From Bacillota bacterium (GTDB lineage: Bacteria > Bacillota > Clostridia > Lachnospirales > Lachnospiraceae), in NCBI GenBank assembly GCA_023415475.1, contig JAEZKL010000097.1:1-60083 (forward strand): a stretch of 60,083 nt of DNA, in the 5' to 3' direction. The stretch's first letter is position 1. Every line of letters starts with the position of its first letter. Below the pieces are notes generated by a model. The model saw nothing but the letters and a program-made list of their open reading frames with translations. It searched no databases and was not told the origin of the DNA. The position numbers and the translations under genes are program-made. Shown in pieces: positions 26,267-35,142 of this stretch.

Positions 26267-27697
26267 TTAAAGCATCTTCTTGAGCTCATCCGCAACAAAT
26301 TGTACCTGTGTTCCGATTACAACCTGAACACTGGTCTTACTCGGTCTGATGACACCTGCAACGCCTGCTGACTTAATCTTCTTCTCATTAACAGCAGTAT
26401 AATCCTTAACTTCGACACGTAGTCTGGTAATGCAGTTATCAATCGAAGTGATATTAACTTTTCCACCGAGGCCCTCCAGCACCTTAGCTGCAATTGCCGT
26501 GAAATCATGATTGGATAGAGTTGCATGCATCTCTTCTTCATTATCTTCATCATCTTCTCTACCGGGTGTCTTTAACTTAAATGCGGTTATCATGAAGCGG
26601 AAGATCACATAGTATACCAAGAAGAATACAAGACCAATCGGAATTAATAACCAAGGCTGCTGAGCCATTGGAGCCCTAAGGCATAATATAAAGTCAATTA
26701 AGCCACCACTGAAATTAAAGCCAGCCCTGATCGGTAATAAAGCTACAATAAAACAAGAGATACCGGTCAAAAGCGCATGTACTAAATACAATGCCGGAGC
26801 AAGGAACATGAAGGAAAATTCCAGCGGCTCTGTTACACCGGTTAAGAAGGAACAGAGTGCTACTGCCATAAGTAAGGAAGCAGTGAGCTTCTTTTTCTTC
26901 GTCTTAGCGGTATGATACATCGCAAGAGCTGCACCAGGCAGACCAAACATCATAACCGGGAAAAAGCCAGACATATACATACCTGTCTCACCTAAGGTAC
27001 CTTTACCGGACCAGAAGTTAGCTAAGTCATTGATACCTGCAAGGTCAAACCAGAATACATTATTCAGTGCATGATGAAGACCGGTAGGAATTAATAAACG
27101 GTTAGCAAAACCGTAAATACCCGCACCAACTGCTCCTGTGCTGATGATTGCCTTACCAAAGGAAACCAATGCGCCATACAGTAAGGGCCAGATAAAGAAC
27201 ATAATTAAGCTGGCGACTATTGTTACACCTCCGGTTACGATAGCTACAAATCGCTTACCGCCAAAGAATGCCAGTGCAGTCGGTAACTTAATATTCTTAA
27301 AGCGGTTATAGCAGGTGGAACCGATTAAGCCGGATAATATCCCGATAAACGCGTTTTCAATCTTACCAAAGGCTATATCAGCCTCAGCTCCGGTAAACAT
27401 TGCTACAGCACCACTGGATAATAATGTTGTGAACATCAGCCAGGATACCAAACCCGCAAGTCCGGCAGTACCGTCATTGTCATCGGACATGCCGATTGCT
27501 ACGCCAATGGCAAATAATAGGGCCATGTTATCAATGATTGCCGCACCCGCTTTTACCAGAAAGGCTGCTGCTACATTATTGGCGCCCCAGCCACTTGGAT
27601 CAATCCAATATCCCAGACCCAGCATGATACCCGCAATAGGTAAGCATGCAACCGGCAGCATTAATGACTTCCCCAATTTTTGAAAAAACTTCATCAT
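26267..27697 (-). CDS. PTS glucose/N-acetylglucosamine-family EIIBC
   Basis: 476-residue membrane permease and phosphoryl carrier of the glucose superfamily. EIIC (about 1-390) begins FFQKLGKSLMLPVACLPIAG and contains IPTGLHHALNNVFWFDLAGI, TGVTEPLEFSFMFLAP and other EIIC-Glc motifs. A short acidic linker leads to EIIB with the phosphorylation site Cys422 in SIDNCITRLRVEVKDYT. IPTGLHHALN is equally common in GlcNAc (NagE) and glucose (PtsG) transporters, so the sugar is not settled. AGGAGG precedes two adjacent ATGs; I took the first. It is the last gene of the antiterminator-EIIA-HPr-EIIBC operon. Confidence 0.93.
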   Translation of the reverse strand: MMKFFQKLGKSLMLPVACLPIAGIMLGLGYWIDPSGWGANNVAAAFLVKAGAAIIDNMALLFAIGVAIGMSDDNDGTAGLAGLVSWLMFTTLLSSGAVAMFTGAEADIAFGKIENAFIGILSGLIGSTCYNRFKNIKLPTALAFFGGKRFVAIVTGGVTIVASLIMFFIWPLLYGALVSFGKAIISTGAVGAGIYGFANRLLIPTGLHHALNNVFWFDLAGINDLANFWSGKGTLGETGMYMSGFFPVMMFGLPGAALAMYHTAKTKKKKLTASLLMAVALCSFLTGVTEPLEFSFMFLAPALYLVHALLTGISCFIVALLPIRAGFNFSGGLIDFILCLRAPMAQQPWLLIPIGLVFFLVYYVIFRFMITAFKLKTPGREDDEDNEEEMHATLSNHDFTAIAAKVLEGLGGKVNITSIDNCITRLRVEVKDYTAVNEKKIKSAGVAGVIRPSKTSVQVVIGTQVQFVADELKKML

Positions 27698-27744
27698 ATC
27701 GTCTACTCCTCCTTTTATTCTGCTGTTTTCCAGCTATTCATTCT

Positions 27745-27999
27745 TTATAGATCTTTTAGAAAATTTTCTACGGTTTCAGAAGCTTCCGCCTCGTCAGAGC
27801 CCTCGATGATAAAAGTAACCTCTTCCCCCTTTTTGATTCCAAGAGCCATGATTCCTATAATGCTCTTGGCATTACCTTCCATCGCACCCTTCTTTATCGT
27901 TATCTTACTATCGAATCCGGTAACCGTTTTCACCAGTAGTCCGGCTGGTCTTGCATGGAACCCAATCTCATCCGTTACCACATACCTGATTTCCTTCAT
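27745..27999 (-). CDS. HPr phosphocarrier protein
   Basis: 84 residues: the general PTS phosphocarrier passing phosphate from Enzyme I to EIIA. The active-site His15 lies in GFHARPAG, and the HPrK regulatory Ser46 lies in NAKSIIGIMALGI, so it could also act in CcpA-dependent repression. The start is MKEIRYVV at ATG 27999, with AAAGGAGG about 9 bases upstream. Finding HPr inside a substrate-specific PTS operon, without ptsI beside it, is unusual; it may be a dedicated or the main HPr. A 47-base gap to EIIBC contains the next ribosome site. Confidence 0.95.
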   Translation of the reverse strand: MKEIRYVVTDEIGFHARPAGLLVKTVTGFDSKITIKKGAMEGNAKSIIGIMALGIKKGEEVTFIIEGSDEAEASETVENFLKDL

Positions 28000-28038
28000 C
28001 CAGTAGTCCTCCTTTCGTGTCAAAGTGTCAACTGCAGG

Positions 28039-28536
28039 TCATATCTTTAATGTCAATATCGTATCTAGTTCCTTCCCATCACCTCCGGTGTGCGGTATAA
28101 ACTCCTTGTAATCAGCGGTGTTGCAGATAATCACCGGAGTAATCAGTTCATAACCTGCCGCTTTAATCTTCTCCATATCGAATTCCAGAAGTAAATCACC
28201 GGCTCGCACCATATCTCCGGTTTTCACATGGGCCTTAAAATATTCTCCCTGCAGTTTAACAGTATCCAAGCCGACATGAATCAATATCTCGACACCCTGC
28301 ACTGATTTCATACTGATTGCATGCTTTGTCTCAAAAAGCAGTGTGACGGTTCCATCAGCCGGAGCAACCACTCTTCCTTTGCTGGGCAAGATTGCGACTC
28401 CGTCTCCTACAATTTTTTCCCGAAATACAGGATCACTGACCTCTGTGATGACATAGACGGTTCCTTCAATCGGCGCTTGTATCTCTATGCCTTTGTCTTT
28501 TCCAATCCCTAATTTTCCCATCCTTGTATTTAGCAT
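28039..28536 (-). CDS. PTS EIIA component, glucose type
   Basis: 165-residue EIIA-Glc-like protein that takes phosphate from HPr to EIIB. Motifs: IEIQAPIEGTVYVI, DPVFREKIVGDGVAILPSKG, VVAPADGTVTLLFETKHAI (His72) and the active-site His87 in GVEILIHVGLDTVKL. It stands as a separate chain, not fused to EIIBC. AGGAGG lies 6 bases before the ATG, 9 bases after the antiterminator stop. Confidence 0.94.
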   Translation of the reverse strand: MLNTRMGKLGIGKDKGIEIQAPIEGTVYVITEVSDPVFREKIVGDGVAILPSKGRVVAPADGTVTLLFETKHAISMKSVQGVEILIHVGLDTVKLQGEYFKAHVKTGDMVRAGDLLLEFDMEKIKAAGYELITPVIICNTADYKEFIPHTGGDGKELDTILTLKI

Positions 28537-28545
28537 AATATCCTC

Positions 28546-29391
28546 CTAAGCTTTCGAACGATTTCCCAAAACTACCCTTCGGATGTGTATCGATAGCATC
28601 GCCAGTTCTTCAACAACAATCACGTCATCAAAGCCAGCCTTCAACAAATCCGCAATTTTCTCGCTACACCTGTACTCCAAAGGGTAGAGATTTTTCACCA
28701 TCTCGCAGAATTCCATATCGATGTTGTCGAACTGATCACGGCTTAAGATACGCTGTATGAGAAACCTGAGATGAGTTACAAATCTTTCATAATGAAGCGA
28801 ATTGACTACCAGAATAATTCCGAAATCCTCCTTTACAATCTGTAATATCTGCGGAAGAAGCTTCGTAATGTTCATCGTCTGACTCATAACGGTGTTATAT
28901 TCGGCATTCACTATATGAAGCGCAATTGAGGCTGCCTCATCAACGGGCAAACGAATACTCAGCCGCTTGTCAATCAGAGCAATTGCATATTCCCCGATGA
29001 GGTATTCCTGTCGGTATAGCCGTTGTACGTCCCATAGCAGAGGATTGTCAAATAGTATCTCCTGACAAAAACGCTCAATAGCAAAATTGATATGGTCTGT
29101 CAGGGTGATATAGATATTTGGGTTAAGCTTACGGTTCAGAACTTTATCTGCATAAGTAATAATCTCATTGGATACCTGAATATGCTCCAAGGGAAGATTC
29201 TCAACCAGTTCCTTGAATTTATTTACCGCATTCTGGCTCTCAAGATGAAACATCTTTTCGATTAAAGCCGGATCAATTTCCTTTCCCTGCTTAGCATGGA
29301 AACCGATACCTTTACCCATTACGACAACCTCTTTGCCTTTATGATCAAAGGCACTCACCACGTTATTGTTGATTATCCGCTCAACTTGCAT
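28546..29391 (-). CDS. licT: BglG/LicT-family transcriptional antiterminator
   Basis: 281-residue RNA-binding antiterminator. The co-antiterminator RNA-binding domain (about 1-57) has VERIINNNVVSAFDHKGKEV and GKGIGFHAKQGKEID. PRD1 (about 65-170) has TDHINFAIERF and the His/Asp phosphorylation region. PRD2 (about 172-281) has VTHLRFLIQRIL and SIHIRRVV. EII-dependent phosphorylation normally keeps it inactive without substrate; HPr-dependent phosphorylation activates it. A near-perfect RAT and overlapping terminator lie upstream of its own gene, so it autoregulates the operon. licT is used here as the family name; the sugar is probably glucose or GlcNAc rather than a beta-glucoside, which would make glcT an alternative name. 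Confidence 0.93.
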   Translation of the reverse strand: MQVERIINNNVVSAFDHKGKEVVVMGKGIGFHAKQGKEIDPALIEKMFHLESQNAVNKFKELVENLPLEHIQVSNEIITYADKVLNRKLNPNIYITLTDHINFAIERFCQEILFDNPLLWDVQRLYRQEYLIGEYAIALIDKRLSIRLPVDEAASIALHIVNAEYNTVMSQTMNITKLLPQILQIVKEDFGIILVVNSLHYERFVTHLRFLIQRILSRDQFDNIDMEFCEMVKNLYPLEYRCSEKIADLLKAGFDDVIVVEELAMLSIHIRRVVLGNRSKA

Positions 29392-29455
29392 CTTTAAACC
29401 TCCAAAGATATGCGGGATAAAATGAATATCCCATTCCTCTGCCTTTGATACAAAA

Positions 29456-29497
29456 AAACCAAATTAATGGAATTATAACATTCCATTGATTTGGTTT
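29456..29497 (-). terminator. RAT-overlapping leader terminator
   Basis: 18-base arms (AAACCAAAT.AATGGAAT) with one mismatch and a 6-base loop. On the minus strand it ends in TTTTTTT. The first bases of the stem overlap the RAT, so RAT and terminator are mutually exclusive. Confidence 0.92.
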
Positions 29498-29520
29498 TGC
29501 CTGCTAGCCAGTAACAATCC
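29493..29520 (-). promoter_or_regulatory. Ribonucleic antiterminator (RAT) sequence
   Basis: On the minus strand GGATTGTTACTG, 4 bases, GCAGGCAAAACC, essentially the LicT/BglG RAT consensus. Binding of the antiterminator here blocks the terminator just downstream. Confidence 0.95.
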
Positions 29521-29972
29521 ATTTCTTAATATAATTAAAATCAACAGTAAAAAATGTTGTATGTCAATATATATTATTAATTTTTATTGTAAAATATAAC
29601 TAACAAATATTATCCAGACTATTATTCCATAAAATAAGTGAGCTATATTTTTAATCGATCAATATACGATAATATATAGCTCACGTTTTATTTGTGTTAT
29701 GGTAATAAATCAAACGGTAAATCGGTTCTTTCCAGACATAGCTGAATCTAATGCATTGAAGTCTTATATATAGCTATTATATTATGTTTGGATGGTGCTT
29801 GTTTCACAGTCTCTATAAATCAACTAAGTCTGGAAAGAATCTATTAAGCGCTTACCAAAAAAACTACTACCTAATCATAGATAGATAGTTACATGATGAA
29901 AATTTAAAATTAGTACAACAAATGGGTAAGCGGTATTACATTTGAAAAACTACCAATTGGATTAATTTAAAA
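29521..29972. other. AT-rich intergenic region with inverted repeats
   Basis: About 450 bases with no gene on either strand. It holds the PTS promoter region (no clear boxes chosen), a hairpin with arms GTGAGCTATAT/ATATAGCTCAC (29638-29648 and 29674-29684) and a 114-base inverted-repeat unit (29726-29839). Composition is markedly AT-rich. Confidence 0.5.
29726..29839. repeat. 114-base inverted-repeat unit, MITE-like
   Basis: Perfect 12-base termini TTCTTTCCAGAC and GTCTGGAAAGAA, with imperfect pairing for roughly ten more bases inward. No ORF inside and no clear target-site duplication outside. A second copy in the genome would be needed to call it mobile. Confidence 0.4.
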
Positions 29973-30398
29973 TTATTCTATGTCAAATTGTATCTCCATT
30001 GTGCCTTGTGTGCCTTCTTCCGATGTTGCCCAAAACTTAGCAATATAGTGACCTTTTTCAGTTAGTTCTAAGTTTACTGTGGTATGATACTGTTCGCTTT
30101 TTTTTAATACAACTGTAAAGTTATGATCTTTATCACTTTCATATTTTAGATTTTTATTCGTACATTTGATTACATAATTTAAAATATTTCCATTTTTAAA
30201 TGTTAAAATGCTTTCATTTTTCTTAGAACGGTTTTCTACATACCAATCAAAATAATGAATATTTTCATTTCTAATATCATGTCTTACACTTACATACATC
30301 ATGCTTGAGTTTGTTACTTCTTCATCTATATAATTATAAATAAAAAAGGAAATAATTAGTATTATAATAAACAACAAATACCTCTTAATAATAATCAC
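29973..30398 (-). CDS. Membrane-anchored protein, possibly BsuPI-like
   Basis: About 141 residues: one N-terminal membrane segment (YLLFIIILIISFFIYNYI), then a soluble domain of about 110 residues with beta-rich character. YFDWYVENRSKKNESILTFK followed by NYVIKCTN and a C-terminal YIAKFWATSEEG recall the BsuPI (intracellular protease inhibitor) fold, at low certainty. Base composition is visibly more AT-rich than its neighbours, so recent acquisition is possible. The frame opens with GTG 30398 directly after AGGAG, too close for efficient use; ATT codons 3-9 bases further on are better placed, so the exact start is unclear. Confidence 0.6.
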   Translation of the reverse strand: MIIIKRYLLFIIILIISFFIYNYIDEEVTNSSMMYVSVRHDIRNENIHYFDWYVENRSKKNESILTFKNGNILNYVIKCTNKNLKYESDKDHNFTVVLKKSEQYHTTVNLELTEKGHYIAKFWATSEEGTQGTMEIQFDIE

Positions 30399-30528
30399 TC
30401 TCCTGAAATTTTATAAATAACATATTATGGAAAATTATTCTCACATAATTATATCATATATATTCTTTTTATATATAGTTAATTTTTATTAGACAAGCCT
30501 GCACCTCTTCCAGCATACTATGATAGAA

Positions 30529-30577
30529 GGAGCTCAGCTTGCACAGGGAGTTGTCGTCCCTGTGCAAGCTGAGCTCC
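30529..30577 (-). terminator. Perfect 21-base-arm hairpin after the ABC permease gene
   Basis: GGAGCTCAGCTTGCACAGGGA and its exact complement around a 7-base loop, 30 bases after the permease stop. No U-run follows on either strand, so it may protect the 3' end instead of acting as a classic terminator. Confidence 0.6.
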
Positions 30578-30606
30578 ATGTTACCTGTTCTCTTACTACA
30601 AAGCTA

Positions 30607-33201
30607 CTAAATGATTTCCTGTCTTAACGCATCGATGATATTTTCCTTCCTCACCTTATGACTGGAATAAAGCATCGCAATTCCGACAATCAAAAACACC
30701 GATATGATCGCAATACATATGCTTGTAAGCGGAAGGGTAAAGGCAAATTCAAAGCTTTCCATCAGTACTTTGTAAATGAGATATATTACGGCTATACTGA
30801 TCGGTAATCCATAAATTAATGCTTTCAACCCATAAAAGATACTTTCATAATTCAGCATACGATTAAAGCTTTTTGGTGTGATGCCAACGGATTTAAGCAT
30901 TGCGAATTCTCTTTTCCGAAGAGCAATACTGGTGGAAATGGTATTGATGATATTCGCGACGCAAATTAAAGTAATCAGGATTAAAAATGCATTGGTGAAT
31001 ACATTGATCAGAAGCATCATCTGCTCCTCCCGTTGACGATAGACATAAAAGTTATATAAGCTTAGTCTACTAACACCAACGCCTTCCTGCACCTTTTCCA
31101 TCGCTTCCTGAAGCTTAAGGGGCTTGCTGCTATTGAAGAACACTTTGGTATTCGTCACCTCCTGTGCGATTACGCCGCCCCTGTTAATCATGGTATCAAA
31201 GGCTTGTTTCGATACGATAATATGAAATGCTCCTCCTCCGGAGGACATGATGCCCATCGGCAGCTGATCCGTCGTTTTGGCCACCTTAATCTTACCAAGC
31301 TCTATTTCATCATTTTCAGCCGTAAGAAACAAGTCATATTCCCTGCCAACTTCTGTCTTTACAACCTTAGTCAGTACATATTTATCTGCTGCCGCATCCT
31401 TAAAGGTTACCTGATCGATGACAATTGCAGCCGGTAGCTTCGTCGCTTCAAAAAGCTTATAATCGATACCAATCTGTTTCGCATATGCTTCCAGCTCTTC
31501 ATCCTCAAGTGCATTTACGATAACCTGATAGTTATACTTTCCATCCTGAAGTGTATTTGCTGAACCTGTCTTCAGATAATCGGCTACCTCATCTTCTCCG
31601 AGCCAGGTACTTGCATCGATATAATCCAACCGGGAATATTCTTTGATATTCTCAAGTGTTGTAATCTTCTTTACCACTTCGTCCTTCTCCTGGTTCGTAC
31701 CGTTGATGGTCGCTATGATGTCGAAGTTGATCCCCTCCTGGGTCATGGTATAGGATTGCCTGATCATATCCGTGAACTGAGTAACGACCAAAAATAACGT
31801 CATACTGATTACCAGTGAGAAGATTGTAGCCTTATATCTACCACGATTTCTCTTTAGATTCTTCAGGCCCAGATCACCCTCAATACCAAACAGCGCCCGG
31901 GTAAGCATTGAAGTCTTAACCTGCCTTTTTTTGATTTTAACCTCAGTCGATTGACGGATTGCATCAATGGCAGAGATATTAGACGCTTTTCTTGCCGGCA
32001 GATAGGTTGATATCAATATGGTGAGGGCCGATATCACGAGGGAGGCTACTAGAGATGCCGGATATACCTTCAGCAAAAATCCGCCTGCTACACCCAATGC
32101 TCCCTTAATTAACGGATTAATAAAGATATATGTTATTCCTAAACCAAGATAGCCGGAAGCAATTCCAATCGGTATACTGATCAACCCGATGACTGCACCT
32201 TCAAAAAATACGGAATTTCTCTTCTGACGCTTCGTAGCTCCAACGCTGGCAAGCATGCCCAGGTATCTGGAGCGTTCGGCTACCGAGATAGCAAACGCAT
32301 TATATATTAATGCAACAGAGCCAATGACGATAATAACCATAATGATTGCTGATAAGGTATATAGCATTTTTCTAACCGAGTCATCGGCATATACTCCCAT
32401 ATACCGGAGCAATTCATTATTAAATTCAATCCCATTATCAGGCAGAATTTCTTTCGCATGGTCGAAAAGCTTATTGTTGACTTTACCAAAGATTACTGAT
32501 ACGTCAAACTGTTCTGATGAGGTTAATGCATTCTTATCCAGGTAGGATATTGCAGTATAACCCGGTGCCCAGGTGTATTCCCAGTCCGGGCTCCCTATGA
32601 TACCCACGATGGTATATTCCTTAGACTGCTTCTCTGTCAGATATTCGGCTACTGTATCCTCATTCCATAAGAGCCCCTCGATCTGCCCAAGCTCCTTATT
32701 CGTCGTCTCCGTCGTAGCAACTCTATCTCCAATCGAAAGATTAAGTGTATCTCCAAGCTTATAATTTACTCCGGCATTCGTAATGATTGCTTCCGATATG
32801 ACCAGCTCCTTCGGGTTCTCCGGTAATCTACCCTCGATTATCTCAATCGGAAAGTGCTCAAAACCAGCCTTATCACACTCCATCACATACAGATATGGCT
32901 TATTGTTGTTATCACTGCCCTCCAGATAGGAATATCCCAGCTCTCTTCCCAGCATTGACGTTTTGATTCTAGTATCTGATTGCACGGTCTCAAGCTGTTC
33001 TTTATTCACATCAAGAAATTTGGCATGCCACTCCCCATTCTCGTGGATACTCTCCCTAACCATAATATCGATAAAGGATAAACCCAGGGTAGCTACTGCG
33101 GTAATCATAGCCGCAGAGATAATGGTACCGATTATAGTCACCAGGGTTCGTTTCTTGTTCAGCATCAGCTGACGCAGTGTTAATTTATTTACAATATTCA
33201 T
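30607..33201 (-). CDS. FtsX-type ABC transporter permease
   Basis: 864-residue permease with two FtsX/MacB-like modules. An N-terminal membrane segment (LVTIIGTIISAAMITAVATL) leads to a large extracytoplasmic region. A first block of three segments (IIMVIIVIGSVALIYNAFAI, GAVIGLISIPIGIASGYLG, VASLVISALTILIS) follows, then a second N-terminal-like segment (ATIFSLVISMTLFLVVTQF), a second external domain, and the final three segments (FTNAFLILITLICVANIINT, LIYGLPISIAVIYLIYKVL, SICIAIISVFLIVGIAMLY). This type VII layout serves efflux of antimicrobial peptides or membrane-active compounds, or mechanotransmission. The start overlaps the ATPase stop (ATGA). Confidence 0.92.
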   Translation of the reverse strand: MNIVNKLTLRQLMLNKKRTLVTIIGTIISAAMITAVATLGLSFIDIMVRESIHENGEWHAKFLDVNKEQLETVQSDTRIKTSMLGRELGYSYLEGSDNNNKPYLYVMECDKAGFEHFPIEIIEGRLPENPKELVISEAIITNAGVNYKLGDTLNLSIGDRVATTETTNKELGQIEGLLWNEDTVAEYLTEKQSKEYTIVGIIGSPDWEYTWAPGYTAISYLDKNALTSSEQFDVSVIFGKVNNKLFDHAKEILPDNGIEFNNELLRYMGVYADDSVRKMLYTLSAIIMVIIVIGSVALIYNAFAISVAERSRYLGMLASVGATKRQKRNSVFFEGAVIGLISIPIGIASGYLGLGITYIFINPLIKGALGVAGGFLLKVYPASLVASLVISALTILISTYLPARKASNISAIDAIRQSTEVKIKKRQVKTSMLTRALFGIEGDLGLKNLKRNRGRYKATIFSLVISMTLFLVVTQFTDMIRQSYTMTQEGINFDIIATINGTNQEKDEVVKKITTLENIKEYSRLDYIDASTWLGEDEVADYLKTGSANTLQDGKYNYQVIVNALEDEELEAYAKQIGIDYKLFEATKLPAAIVIDQVTFKDAAADKYVLTKVVKTEVGREYDLFLTAENDEIELGKIKVAKTTDQLPMGIMSSGGGAFHIIVSKQAFDTMINRGGVIAQEVTNTKVFFNSSKPLKLQEAMEKVQEGVGVSRLSLYNFYVYRQREEQMMLLINVFTNAFLILITLICVANIINTISTSIALRKREFAMLKSVGITPKSFNRMLNYESIFYGLKALIYGLPISIAVIYLIYKVLMESFEFAFTLPLTSICIAIISVFLIVGIAMLYSSHKVRKENIIDALRQEII

Positions 33202-33881
33202 GGACGCGTCACCTCGTTTTTAATGATCCGTCCGTCCTCAATGGCAATAATCCGGTCAGCCTGCAAAGCGATACGTTCATCATGTGTAATGATCAGTAAG
33301 GTCTGCTTATAGGTTCGATTAAACATCTTTAACAGCTCGATAATCTCACTGCTATTCTTACTATCCAGATTACCGGTAGGCTCATCAGCAAGCATAATCG
33401 CCGGGTTGTTAATCAATGCACGACCTATGGATACTCTTTGCTGTTGACCTCCTGATAGCTGATTCGGCAGATGGCCCAAGCGATTCTCCAAATTGAGAAC
33501 CTTCACTATATTTTTTAACTGCTTGCCATCCACCTTCTGTTCATCTAAAAGCAAGGGGAGTGTGATATTCTCTTCCACACTCAACACCGGGATCAGATTA
33601 TAGAATTGATATACCAACCCAATCTGTCTGCGACGAAAGATTGCCAGCTTCGTCTCGTTCAAATGATATATGTCCGTATTATCAACGCATACCTTTCCCT
33701 CGGTCGGCCGATCCACACCACCCAGCATATGAAGCAGAGTTGATTTGCCGGAACCGGACGGGCCGATAATAGCAACAAACTCCCCTTTTTCAATGCTAAA
33801 GCTGACATCGTCCAGCGCTTTTACCGTTGTCTCACCGGTACCATATTGTTTGGATAAATGCTCGACTTTTAGTATTTCCAT
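33198..33881 (-). CDS. ABC transporter ATP-binding protein (MacB/LolD type)
   Basis: 227 residues: Walker A GPSGSGKSTLLHMLGG (about 40-47), Q-loop YQFYNLIPVLSVEEN, signature LSGGQQQRVSIGRAL, Walker B IMLADEPTGNLDSKNS and switch His in LLIITHDERIA. All catalytic residues are present. Start ATG 33881 is preferred (GGAGG at 5 bases); the open frame runs 22 codons further with no ribosome site. It couples ATP hydrolysis to the FtsX permease. The preceding two-component system most likely controls this pair. Confidence 0.94.
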   Translation of the reverse strand: MEILKVEHLSKQYGTGETTVKALDDVSFSIEKGEFVAIIGPSGSGKSTLLHMLGGVDRPTEGKVCVDNTDIYHLNETKLAIFRRRQIGLVYQFYNLIPVLSVEENITLPLLLDEQKVDGKQLKNIVKVLNLENRLGHLPNQLSGGQQQRVSIGRALINNPAIMLADEPTGNLDSKNSSEIIELLKMFNRTYKQTLLIITHDERIALQADRIIAIEDGRIIKNEVTRP

Positions 33882-33993
33882 CATAACCTCCATTTGTCTC
33901 CGGCCTTCCTTAATTTGAAAGCGTATTATCAATCTTTGCCGGTCCAATTATTATTTGTATGAGCTAAGTCTATCCTTACGACATGACTACCCG

Positions 33994-34020
33994 GTGACAG
34001 AAATATTACAATTTAGTCAC
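33994..34020. promoter_or_regulatory. Candidate response-regulator site upstream of the ABC genes
   Basis: Inverted repeat GTGAC-N17-GTCAC in the 250-base gap between the kinase stop and the ABC ATPase start. The gap must hold the ABC promoter, though no convincing -35/-10 pair is visible. Confidence 0.3.
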
Positions 34021-34131
34021 AAATGTGAAGTCCACCCATTGGTGCGGACTCCTTGTTCTTCCAAGACTATAAGTATATGCCTGCAGCTTACTAGGAATAT
34101 GTTAACACTATTAAGATTTTATAAGAGATAG

Positions 34132-35133
34132 TTATGTTACCTGTTTATAGAATTTTATTACAAACCTTGTACCTTTGGAGATTTGACTAGTTACGGTAAT
34201 ATCTCCGTTCTGATTCTCGATTATACTTTTTGCCATGGCCAGGCCGATCCCTACACTCTCTTCACTAGCATTATTCCCTTTATAGAACCGCTTGAAGATA
34301 TAGGGCAGATCTTCCTTCGCAATTCCTCTGCCGTTATCGGTTATGATAATTCCTGTATAGATGGGATTATCCTCAGTCTGTATCATTATCGTACCACCCT
34401 CAGGAGTATGTTCGATGCAATTCTTCATGATATTAATCAGTGCCTCTGCCGACCAATTGCAATCACCGAAAAAGGTTACCATTCCTTCATCCTCGACTAC
34501 AAGCTTCTGATCCTTTAACTCCATCGGAATGAGTAGAGGCTTCATTGCCTTATCGATCAAATCGGCTGCCGCTACCTGCTCTTTCCTGAATTGAATGGTT
34601 CCTGCATCGATCTTCGATAATTTCAATAAAGAGGTAAGGAGCCATTCCATCCGCTCCAGCTGAGTATCCAGAGTCTTCGTAAATTCCCTTCGCTTCTCAG
34701 GTTCCAGGCCCTCACTGCTTAAGACATCTGCTAATACTGTCATGGAGGTCAGAGGGGTTTTCAATTGATGAGAGATATCGGAGATGGCGTTGGCCAGCTG
34801 CTCCTTCTCCGCTTGAAGCTGATCAGCCTGCTTGGATAGAATCAGTGTCACCTTATATATCTCATTCTTTAAAATACTGAGCTCACCCTCCACACTATCC
34901 CGTAGGTCCAGGCTATAATCTCCGCTATAGATACGGCGAAGATATCCGGACAGCTCTTTAATATCAGAATATCTTCTCCTCGTCATCCATAAGGAAATAA
35001 GGATTAACAGTCCCGAGGTCAATCCTATTCCGACACCTGTAACCGGATCAATAAGAAAGCCGATTCCGCTTCCCAGTATCGTAATTCCGAAAAGTAGAAT
35101 TAACATATGGCGATACGCTTTATTCCGCAGCAT
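34132..35133 (-). CDS. Sensor histidine kinase
   Basis: 333 residues. Two membrane segments lie close together (LILLFGITILGSGIGFLI, GVGIGLTSGLLILISLWM) with almost no external loop, as in intramembrane-sensing kinases, where the ABC permease acts as the real sensor. A HAMP-like linker, HisKA with His122 in DISHQLKTPLTSMTVLADVL, and the ATPase motifs LINIMKNCIEHTPEGG (N box), IITDNGRGIAKEDLPYIFKR (G1) and GIGLAMAKSI (G2) follow. AGGAGG lies before the ATG; 9 bases separate it from the regulator stop. Together with the ABC pair it fits a BceRS-AB-like antimicrobial-peptide sensing and resistance module. Confidence 0.92.
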   Translation of the reverse strand: MLRNKAYRHMLILLFGITILGSGIGFLIDPVTGVGIGLTSGLLILISLWMTRRRYSDIKELSGYLRRIYSGDYSLDLRDSVEGELSILKNEIYKVTLILSKQADQLQAEKEQLANAISDISHQLKTPLTSMTVLADVLSSEGLEPEKRREFTKTLDTQLERMEWLLTSLLKLSKIDAGTIQFRKEQVAAADLIDKAMKPLLIPMELKDQKLVVEDEGMVTFFGDCNWSAEALINIMKNCIEHTPEGGTIMIQTEDNPIYTGIIITDNGRGIAKEDLPYIFKRFYKGNNASEESVGIGLAMAKSIIENQNGDITVTSQISKGTRFVIKFYKQVT

Positions 35134-35142
35134 ATTATCCTC

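Noticed and set aside
33915..33932. cre-like sequence TTGAAAGCGTATTATCAA upstream of the ABC ATPase gene.
   Set aside because: Imperfect, and the context is antimicrobial-type transport rather than carbon metabolism.
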